NCBI GenBank assembly: GCA_029960905.1
Contig: JASBVU010000015.1
Coordinates: 1 to 12,673, forward strand
Origin: Thermoanaerobacterium sp.
Lineage (GTDB): Bacteria; Bacillota; Thermoanaerobacteria; Thermoanaerobacterales; Thermoanaerobacteraceae
Reading direction: 5' to 3'
DNA length: 12,673 nucleotides
Part shown: piece by piece, positions 7,657 to 12,673 of the stretch
How the letters are laid out: each line of letters opens with the position of its first letter
Numbering within the stretch: the stretch's first letter is position 1
The notes under the pieces: model-generated
Seen by the model: the letters and a program-made list of their open reading frames with translations, nothing else
Database searches by the model: none
Told to the model about the DNA's origin: nothing
Translations under genes and position numbers: made by a program

Positions 7657-9183
7657 TCACACCTCAACTTCCTTTGCGTCAATTTGAGAACCCGCCATAA
7701 GCAGTCCAATTTTTTCCCTTGTAGCAGACTTGCCATCCAATACATCCATAATTACGCCATTATGAATTACTCCGATTCTGTCAGACAAAGACATTATCTC
7801 CTCTAATTCTAATGAAACGAGCAGTATTGCCGAGCCTCCATCTCTAAGCTCTAAAAGCTTTTTATGAATGTACTCAATAGCACCAACATCCATTCCTCTT
7901 GTAGGCTGAACAGCTATCAAAAGCTTTGGATTAGAACCTACTTCTCTTGCAAGAATTATCTTCTGCTGATTACCACCTGAAAGGTTGCCTGCTAAAAGAG
8001 TATAATCAGTAGGCCTTATGTCGTATTCCTCAACCTTCTTCGATGCATTTTCAAAGACCTTCTTGTACTGTATTACGCCATTCTTCGAATAACGGCTGTC
8101 CTTGTATTCTTTTAAAATCAGGTTGTCTGCAACGCTGAACTTCATGATAAGTCCTTCCTGTTGTCTATCTTGAGGAATGTAAGATATGCCAAGCTTGTAC
8201 CTTTCCCTCGTAGGCAATTTTTCAATATCGCTATTTTGGTACTTGATGACACCTGATTTAATCTGTCTAAGGCCCATCAAAGCTTCAATAAGCTCTGTCT
8301 GCCCATTTCCATCAATACCTGCCAGTCCAAATATCTCTCCACCTCTTATTTCAAAGCTTACGTTTTTCACTTTTTCAATGTTTTGCTCATCTGCAACAGT
8401 CAAATCCTTGACTGAAAGCACCACATCGCCAGGTTTGTATTCAGACTTCTCTACTCTTAAGACAACTTCCCTTCCTACCATCAAATTAGCCAATTCTTGC
8501 TCATTTGTATCTTTGGTATTGAGGGTACCTACTGTCTTACCCCTTCTCATTACTGTAACTTTATCAGAAATCTCTTTAACCTCATCAAGCTTGTGGCTTA
8601 TAAATATGATAGAAATACCTTGTTCCTTTAATCTCCTCATTATTCCAAACAGCTCTTCTGTCTCCTGTGGAGTCAGCATAGCTGTAGGCTCATCTAAAAT
8701 GAGAAGCTTAGCATGTCTGTAAAACGCCTTTAGAATTTCTACCCTTTGCTGAAGTCCAACGGATAAATCTTTCACCTTTGCATCTGGATCTATTTCAAGA
8801 TGGTAATTTTTTGATATCTCCCGAATCAATTCATTGGCTTTTTTCTTGTTGTAAGAAATGCCACCAGGTTCAGCACCGAGAACTATATTTTCTGCAACTG
8901 TTAAGACCGGTATCAGCATAAAATGCTGATGTACCATCCCAATGCCTTTTTCTATAGCTTCATGGGGACCACTTAGATTTAAAGTTTCACCGCTTAGCTT
9001 TAATTCGCCAGAGTCAGGTTTATATAATCCGTAAATAATATTCATCAAAGTAGATTTACCTGCACCATTTTCACCTAAGATGGCGTGTATTTCTCCTTCT
9101 TCTACTGTGAGATTAACACCATCATTTGCCCTAACCTTAGGAAATATTTTTGTAATATTTTTAACCTCTAATAATGCACTCAT
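7657..9183 (-). CDS. nupO: Nucleoside ABC transporter ATP-binding protein (two fused nucleotide-binding domains)
   Basis: 508 residues, two ABC ATPase domains in one chain as in sugar- and nucleoside-type importers. Domain 1 has Walker A GENGAGKST (37-45), Q-loop Q86, signature LSVGLQQR (140-147), Walker B LLILDEP (160-166) and switch H197. Domain 2 has a degenerate Walker A GIDGNGQTE (289-297, no Lys), signature LSGGNQQK (401-408) and LLIAVQP (421-427), with Gln where the catalytic Glu is expected. One canonical and one degenerate site is normal for this family, so domain 1 is probably the main hydrolysis site. Two in-phase ATGs occur at 9187-9189 and 9181-9183. AGGAGG is 1 nt from the first and 7 nt from the second, so I choose the second; the longer form adds Met-Ser. 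A stem-loop just upstream (9197-9224) separates it from the lipoprotein gene. Confidence 0.93.
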   Translation of the reverse strand: MSALLEVKNITKIFPKVRANDGVNLTVEEGEIHAILGENGAGKSTLMNIIYGLYKPDSGELKLSGETLNLSGPHEAIEKGIGMVHQHFMLIPVLTVAENIVLGAEPGGISYNKKKANELIREISKNYHLEIDPDAKVKDLSVGLQQRVEILKAFYRHAKLLILDEPTAMLTPQETEELFGIMRRLKEQGISIIFISHKLDEVKEISDKVTVMRRGKTVGTLNTKDTNEQELANLMVGREVVLRVEKSEYKPGDVVLSVKDLTVADEQNIEKVKNVSFEIRGGEIFGLAGIDGNGQTELIEALMGLRQIKSGVIKYQNSDIEKLPTRERYKLGISYIPQDRQQEGLIMKFSVADNLILKEYKDSRYSKNGVIQYKKVFENASKKVEEYDIRPTDYTLLAGNLSGGNQQKIILAREVGSNPKLLIAVQPTRGMDVGAIEYIHKKLLELRDGGSAILLVSLELEEIMSLSDRIGVIHNGVIMDVLDGKSATREKIGLLMAGSQIDAKEVEV

Positions 9184-9196
9184 TGACATACCTCCT

Positions 9197-9224
9197 AAAA
9201 AGGGGCTGAACTCCGTCAGCCCCT
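9197..9224 (-). terminator. Intercistronic stem-loop with short U tail (partial terminator / mRNA stabiliser)
   Basis: On the minus strand AGGGGCTGA (9224-9216) pairs with TCAGCCCCT (9209-9201), a GC-rich 9-bp stem with a 6-nt loop. It is followed by TTTTT (9201-9197, first T in the stem) and then directly by the nupO ribosome site. It resembles an intrinsic terminator with a short tail. Such hairpins after binding-protein genes in ABC operons usually let the lipoprotein be made in excess, by partial termination or protection of the upstream mRNA. Confidence 0.75.
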
Positions 9225-9234
9225 AAGTTAGCCA

Positions 9235-10293
9235 TTATTTCTGTACTTGATCTGAAACTTTTATTGTACCGTCTTTTATCTTATTAGCATATTCATTAAC
9301 TTTATCGACTATAGATTGTGGAACATCTTTTATTGGCTTAGCATAGCCTACACCATCATTTGCTAAGTCGAAGTACACGAGACCACTCTTGAAGTTGTTG
9401 TTAAGAGCATTCTTTATAGTCTCAAATGTTGCAACATCAACTTTTTTAAGTGCTGATGTCATAACTGTATCAGGAGCCATGTAATTTTGGTCCGCGTCAA
9501 CGCCTATTGCGTATACATTCTTTTCTTTAGCAGCATTTATTACACCATCACCAGTTTGTCCTGCAACATGGAATACTATATCTGCACCTTGGCTTATTTG
9601 TGTCAAAGCCATTTGTTTTCCTGATGCTGGGTCATTGAAGTTTCCTGTATAGCTTACAAGCACTTTTGTATCAGGATTTACAGCTTTTACACCTTGTTGG
9701 AAACCTGCAATGTAGCTGTCAACAGGTGGAATCTGCATTCCTCCTACAACACCAACAACGTTTTGATCATTAAGCTTTGAATTCTTTTCTTTCTCCATCA
9801 AACCTGCCATTACACCTACTAAGTATCCGCATTGCTCTGTCTTAAATGTAGCAGATGCGACATTTGGCCTGTCAGTAATGTCTGAGTCGATTATTAAGAA
9901 CTTCGTATCAGGAAATTCTTTTGATACTTGTTCAACTGCATCTTTCATAAGGAAGCCTACAGCAATTACTAAGTTGTATTTTTGCTGAGCAAACTGTGTA
10001 AGGTTTGTAACATAATCTGTCTGTTGCTTTGATTGAATAAAGTTAACTGTAACGCCAAGCTCACTTTTAGCTTTTTCGATGCCTTGATATGCCAACTGGT
10101 TGAAGCTGTGGTCATTTATACCGCCAACGTCTGTTACAAGACCTACTTTAAAGTCTTTGTTCTTCGCATTTTGAGTCGTATTATTTGACTGAGATGATTG
10201 TTGCTGTTTTGTCGCTGAAGAACATCCCGATAAAAGTGATAAAGTCAAAACAAATGCCAGCATTAATGAAAGAACTGCACGTAATTTTTTCAT
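9235..10293 (-). CDS. nupN: BMP-family nucleoside-binding lipoprotein (ABC transporter solute receptor)
   Basis: 352 residues. The N terminus MKKLRAVLSLMLAFVLTL ends in the lipobox LLSGC, so Cys24 is lipidated after cleavage and the protein is anchored outside the membrane. A Ser/Gln/Asn/Thr-rich linker (about 25-46) precedes the two-lobed BMP/PnrA-type binding domain beginning KVGLVTDVGGINDHSFNQLAYQG. Its conserved Asp and Asn-Asp-His-Ser-Phe-Asn cluster is typical of nucleoside receptors; Gln/Lys-rich stretches such as FIQSKQQTDY and the Val-Gly-Gly-Met region follow. Family members bind purine and/or pyrimidine nucleosides. The enzymes downstream act on pyrimidine nucleosides and on pentose phosphates, so uridine, cytidine or thymidine are likely ligands. 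The ATG (10291-10293) has AGGAGG 8 nt upstream. It is the first gene of the operon, next to promoter and operator. Confidence 0.94.
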   Translation of the reverse strand: MKKLRAVLSLMLAFVLTLSLLSGCSSATKQQQSSQSNNTTQNAKNKDFKVGLVTDVGGINDHSFNQLAYQGIEKAKSELGVTVNFIQSKQQTDYVTNLTQFAQQKYNLVIAVGFLMKDAVEQVSKEFPDTKFLIIDSDITDRPNVASATFKTEQCGYLVGVMAGLMEKEKNSKLNDQNVVGVVGGMQIPPVDSYIAGFQQGVKAVNPDTKVLVSYTGNFNDPASGKQMALTQISQGADIVFHVAGQTGDGVINAAKEKNVYAIGVDADQNYMAPDTVMTSALKKVDVATFETIKNALNNNFKSGLVYFDLANDGVGYAKPIKDVPQSIVDKVNEYANKIKDGTIKVSDQVQK

Positions 10294-10353
10294 TACTCCA
10301 TCCTCCTATTTTTGATATCGTTTTTCTAATATTTAGCCTTTCAAGTTCTGTCT

Positions 10354-10373
10354 GTTGTCTGACATCTAACAAC
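10354..10373. promoter_or_regulatory. Candidate operator dyad at the nucleoside operon promoter
   Basis: The plus-strand sequence GTTGTCTGACATCTAACAAC is symmetric at 14 of 20 positions (GTTGTnnGAnnTCnnACAAC). A second overlapping 9-bp palindrome TGTCTGACA lies inside it (10357-10365). It starts next to the -10 box and covers the expected transcription start, the classic place for a repressor. The operon's own GntR/UTRA protein is the natural candidate ligand. Binding is inferred, not shown. Confidence 0.55.
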
Positions 10374-10402
10374 ATTATAATTCTAAAACCATTCATGTAC
10401 AA
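10374..10402 (-). promoter_or_regulatory. Sigma-A promoter of the nucleoside operon
   Basis: On the minus strand the -10 is a perfect TATAAT (10379-10374) and the -35 is TTGTAC (10402-10397) at exactly 17 bp. Transcription should start near 10367, giving a leader of about 75 nt to the lipoprotein ATG. The TTG core plus ideal spacing and a perfect -10 make this the best promoter in the 206-bp gap between the lipoprotein and cyclodeaminase genes. Confidence 0.75.
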
Positions 10403-10430
10403 CACTATTTCTAAGCTTGTATTACAAAAT

Positions 10431-10470
10431 TATCTCATCTTTTCTCAATCTTTCTCACTTTTTCTTGTCT
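10431..10470. repeat. Imperfect 10-bp tandem repeat (four units) upstream of the nucleoside promoter
   Basis: On the plus strand the tract divides into TATCTCATCT, TTTCTCAATC, TTTCTCACTT and TTTCTTGTCT, four units of exactly 10 bp sharing the core TTTCTC or TTTCTT. The minus strand is therefore almost pure purine. The period is close to one helical turn. It lies about 30-70 bp upstream of the -35 box and just after the cyclodeaminase stop codon. It could bend DNA, bind a protein array or be simple low-complexity sequence. Confidence 0.45.
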
Positions 10471-10499
10471 TTTAACACATTTACACTTAAACTTATCTA

Positions 10500-11135
10500 T
10501 CACAAATTTTTAATGGAGATACTCAATATTTCGTCTTTTACAGGTTCATACCTATTTATCAAGTTCTCGCATTCTTCAATGGCACTGTCTGCTAATGATT
10601 TGTCTTTTAAAAATTTAGCGTTTACTCTGACATTTATGGCAGCACTTTGAAGCCCTGCAAATAGAAGCAATGCACCAACTGCCGCATCTGATATTGCATT
10701 TGGATTGCCGTACTGAGCAATAAGCAAAGTAGGTGCAAAACCTTCGCTTAAAAGCCTTGCTAACTTAAGCGGCACATTTATGGCTTTTAAATAAGCCTCA
10801 TCTAATTTTTGACTTCTTAAAGCCTTTTCTTCATCATTATTTTTAGGCATTTTGATGGCTTTTATGACATCCTCGTACGCATTTTTATCTTCATCTACTA
10901 AAGGCATCAATTCTGATATAAGTCTTTCACATATTTTAAGCCCGCTTTCAATCTCATCTTTTATATCGCTGTCGTACTCATCATAGAACTTTCTGCCAAT
11001 TGTGAGGTTGTAAACCATCGAAGACAATGCCACTCCTAAACTTGCCACTAAAGCAGATACACTTCCACCGCCTGGTGCAGGCTTTGAAGATGATACTGCT
11101 TTTACATATTCTTCTAAAGTTTCATTTAACAGCAT
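10500..11135 (-). CDS. fchA: Formiminotetrahydrofolate cyclodeaminase / methenyl-THF cyclohydrolase family protein
   Basis: 211 residues, the normal size of stand-alone FTCD C-terminal-domain proteins. The all-helical domain has the hallmark SKPAPGGGSVSAL (residues 17-29), a conserved acidic patch MPLVDEDKNAYEDV (77-90) and YGNPNAISDAAVGALLL (142-158). Next to a formimidoyltransferase gene, its likely reaction is 5-formimino-THF to 5,10-methenyl-THF plus ammonia; proteins annotated FchA in clostridia instead hydrolyse methenyl-THF to formyl-THF, and the sequence alone does not separate these. AAGGAGG is 8 nt before the ATG (11133-11135). The gap to the formimidoyltransferase stop is 59 nt and contains GGTATAATTA, a possible -10 (11154-11159) with only a poor -35, so independent expression is conceivable. 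No terminator is visible after its stop codon. Confidence 0.88.
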   Translation of the reverse strand: MLLNETLEEYVKAVSSSKPAPGGGSVSALVASLGVALSSMVYNLTIGRKFYDEYDSDIKDEIESGLKICERLISELMPLVDEDKNAYEDVIKAIKMPKNNDEEKALRSQKLDEAYLKAINVPLKLARLLSEGFAPTLLIAQYGNPNAISDAAVGALLLFAGLQSAAINVRVNAKFLKDKSLADSAIEECENLINRYEPVKDEILSISIKNL

Positions 11136-11194
11136 AAAATATACCTCCTTTGTCCTTTTTCTTAATTATACCTTACTTTCCTCATCTTGAATAC

Positions 11195-12091
11195 CTACTC
11201 GCAAATTCTATTTTCGATGACTTTATCATAACTAAAGTTTTCCATCATCAGATAGTACTCAGCAGTATCAAACATTGCTTTAGCAGGAATAAGTCCTACA
11301 AGCTCACTACCGACAATATTTACACCATACCTTGACGCTTCATTTTTAATAACTTCAAAGACCCTGTACAAAGGCGTTTTTTCATAATTTGTAAAATTCA
11401 TTGAAACTTGAACGACATTTCTCTCTTTCAAATCTACCCCCATCGCTTTTAAATACCTGAAGCCGCCTGAAGAATGTCTTATTGCCTTCGCTATTTTTCT
11501 GGCAATATCTATGTTGTTTGTCCCTAAATTTACATTAAAAGCTATCAGAAAATTTCTGGCGCCAACAACAGTAACGCCGCTTTTTTCATTCATCACACGC
11601 GGTCCGTAATCAGGAATCCAATCAGGCATTTTTATTTTTTCAAAAAAGCCTTCATATCCACCTCTCCTTATGTCTTCGAGATTTCTCCTTAAGGGATTTT
11701 CTTGAGCTTCTTCATAAAGATATACAGGTATCTCAAGTTCTTCCCCTATGCGCTTACCTACATATTTTGCTATCTCTACACATTCTTCCATCGTGGCATT
11801 TTTAAGAGGCACAAAAGGCAAAACATCTAAAGCACCTACTCTTGGGTGTTGTCCTTTATGATATCTCATGTCGATTAATTCTGTAGCTTTTTTGGCAACA
11901 TTAAAGGCAGCTTATTTTATACCCTCTACATCTCCACAAAATGTTATCACAGACCTATTGTGATCTTTGTCCATAGTGTAATCTAATAATTTAACGCCAT
12001 TTACAGATGCCACTTCTGCTACAAGTGCTGCAACCTTCTTTTGGTCTCTACCTTCGCTGAAATTCGGAATACATTCTATAATTTTATCCAT
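11195..12091 (-). pseudogene. ftcD: Glutamate formimidoyltransferase interrupted by an in-frame TAA at codon 60
   Basis: From ATG 12089-12091 (GGAGG 7 nt upstream) the frame reads 59 codons, MDKIIECIPNFSEGRDQKKV onward with the hallmark IPNFSEGRD, up to DVEGIK. It then meets TAA at 11912-11914 and continues in the same frame for 238 sense codons to TAG at 11195-11197. The join reads GIK-stop-AAFNVAKKATELIDMRYHKGQHPR, where relatives have Glu (GAA), so one G-to-T change explains it. The complete product would be 298 residues, full length. The catalytic-type His falls at residue 82 in HKGQHPRVGALD, matching the known family numbering. The enzyme moves the formimino group of N-formiminoglutamate to tetrahydrofolate, the last step of histidine breakdown. 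Restart at Met75 (11867-11869) lacks a ribosome site and would lose the first strands of the fold. Either a recent loss of function or a sequence error; no other damage is seen. Confidence 0.88.
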
Positions 12092-12137
12092 CTCGATTCC
12101 TCCGTCATCACAAATTTAATAAGTATTTCCTGACTTG

Positions 12138-12166
12138 AGAATATAATAAGGAGCATATTTTTTCAA
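12138..12166 (-). promoter_or_regulatory. Sigma-A-type promoter of the formimidoyltransferase-cyclodeaminase unit
   Basis: On the minus strand -35 TTGAAA (12166-12161, 5 of 6) and -10 TATTCT (12143-12138, 4 of 6) are 17 bp apart. The start would be near 12131, about 40 nt before the ATG at 12091. It sits between the terminator of the upstream gene and this start, so a promoter is expected here. Confidence 0.6.
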
Positions 12167-12178
12167 CGATTTTATGAT

Positions 12179-12206
12179 AAAAAAATACGGATCAGAAGAT
12201 CCGCAT
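12179..12206 (-). terminator. Rho-independent terminator of the gene at 12207-12673
   Basis: On the minus strand ATGCGGATC (12206-12198) pairs with GATCCGTAT (12193-12185), a 9-bp stem with one G-U pair and loop TTCT. It is followed by seven T (12185-12179, first T in the stem). It begins immediately after the stop codon. Confidence 0.92.
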
Positions 12207-12673
12207 TTACAGAATATTAATGTAGTCATTAAAAGAACCGTCGTCAAGGCAACATTCTATAATATCTCTGCCAAGTTTTGATAAATCCGGTGTCAAGTAT
12301 TTTTTAAGCTCCTGCTTAAAGAAATCAGTCAATATCTTTGCGCCCTTCATAAATGCTTCTTCGCCGACTTCAGGCTGCAGGTGGACTTGTAAAAAGTGTT
12401 TTGGCATAAATTCGCCATCTATTTTAAGCGACTCCAGTGAATACCCTAATAGAGGGCATTTTGACTCTGTCAACTGATCAGGTCTGAATTTTGCACCGCC
12501 ACGTCTTGATAGGTACTCCCTCGCAATCCACTGCGGCATAAATCCGACTTTATATGCACCGATATGCTGATTTGGTATTAATACGTACCTTGTAGCAGGT
12601 GTATTTTGAATTTGCTCTAAGATGAGATTTGCATGTCTTACCATCTTGCCTGTAGCAAATGGCCAGTATGAGC
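12207..12673 (-). CDS. C-terminal part of a conserved protein of uncertain function, possibly DUF4914 family (partial)
   Basis: The frame enters from the right edge with no start in the window: before Met at 12642-12644 it reads SYWPFATGK in the same frame, so that Met is internal. About 155 residues are visible, ending NDYINIL and TAA (12207-12209). Notable stretches are GSYWPF-type entry, TPATRYVLIPNQHIGAYKVG, FMPQWIAREYLSRRGGAKF, SKCPLLGYSLESLKIDGEFM, FLQVHLQPEVGEEAF and DLSKLGRDIIECCLDDGSF. The fragment looks soluble, with no membrane segment. It reminds me of the C-terminal end of DUF4914 proteins of clostridia (about 600 residues, kinase/PEP-carboxykinase-like), but this is recollection without alignment and I would not assign a function. 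A strong terminator follows, so it belongs to a separate transcription unit from the histidine-breakdown genes. Confidence 0.8.
   Translation of the reverse strand, partial: SYWPFATGKMVRHANLILEQIQNTPATRYVLIPNQHIGAYKVGFMPQWIAREYLSRRGGAKFRPDQLTESKCPLLGYSLESLKIDGEFMPKHFLQVHLQPEVGEEAFMKGAKILTDFFKQELKKYLTPDLSKLGRDIIECCLDDGSFNDYINIL

Noticed and set aside
8186..8722. Open frame of 178 codons on the plus strand opposite the ABC ATPase gene
   Set aside because: It lies wholly antisense to a well-supported ATPase with intact motifs, has no ribosome site, and its peptide is Ser/Leu/Pro-rich low-information sequence typical of a shadow frame.
7657..9183. Loss of the second ATPase site as a sign of gene decay in the nucleoside importer
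   Set aside because: A degenerate second Walker A and a Gln in place of the catalytic Glu are normal in fused sugar/nucleoside-type ABC ATPases, and the rest of the gene is intact.
10185..10650. Plus-strand open frames spanning the nucleoside promoter region
   Set aside because: They overlap two real gene ends and the promoter/operator, have weak or no ribosome sites, and encode Phe/Leu/Ser-rich peptides from the pyrimidine-rich strand.
11195..11869. A short stand-alone 224-residue formimidoyltransferase starting at Met 11867-11869
   Set aside because: No ribosome site precedes that ATG, family homology continues upstream in the same frame through the TAA to a well-placed start at 12091, and the numbering of the conserved His82 fits only the longer form.
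1..12673. CRISPR arrays, insertion sequences, tRNA or rRNA genes, phage genes, toxin-antitoxin pairs
   Set aside because: I looked on both strands and found no repeat-spacer pattern, transposase motif, terminal inverted repeats, tRNA-like cloverleaf or rRNA-like sequence; the space is filled by the genes listed.

Overview
This window reads like the chromosome of a low-GC anaerobic Firmicute. The proteins look most like those of Thermoanaerobacterium and its relatives; that is my impression from the protein sequences, not a search result. Every gene I can support lies on the minus strand, so the window runs functionally from right (12673) to left (1). Shine-Dalgarno sites are strong (AGGAGG or close variants), genes are tightly packed, and three of the four transcription units whose 3' end lies in the window end in a clear intrinsic terminator.

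Right end: the 3' part of a conserved protein of uncertain function (12207-12673) ends in a strong terminator. A sigma-A-type promoter follows, then a two-gene unit of the formiminoglutamate/folate branch of histidine breakdown: glutamate formimidoyltransferase (11195-12091) and a formiminotetrahydrofolate cyclodeaminase-family protein (10500-11135). The formimidoyltransferase is interrupted by one in-frame TAA at codon 60, where the family normally has Glu. The rest of the frame and its ribosome site are intact. It is therefore either a very young pseudogene or a sequence error.

Centre: a complete nucleoside import and breakdown operon (10293 down to 2000). In order of transcription it encodes a BMP-family nucleoside-binding lipoprotein, a two-domain ABC ATPase, two permeases, a GntR/UTRA regulator, cytidine deaminase, phosphopentomutase and pyrimidine-nucleoside phosphorylase. 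A sigma-A promoter (10374-10402) directly abuts a 20-bp dyad (10354-10373), the best candidate operator for the operon's own GntR protein. A stem-loop between the lipoprotein and ATPase genes probably lowers transporter subunits relative to the binding protein. The logic is: capture and import nucleosides, deaminate cytidine to uridine, split pyrimidine nucleosides by phosphorolysis to base plus (deoxy)ribose-1-phosphate, and isomerise that to the 5-phosphate for central metabolism. No deoxyribose-phosphate aldolase or purine nucleoside phosphorylase is in the window. A terminator overlaps the last stop codon.

Left end: a methyl-accepting chemotaxis protein (258-1904) has a near-perfect sigma-D (flagellar/chemotaxis) promoter, so it belongs to a motility regulon. 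Downstream, a promoter and a short leader with a terminator hairpin precede the first 43 codons of another gene (1-129). The leader looks like an attenuator.

I do not see an undescribed multi-gene system here. The points most worth a second look are the nonsense codon in the formimidoyltransferase, the attenuator-like leader at 130-220, the operator dyad, and a 10-bp-periodic tract upstream of the nucleoside promoter.
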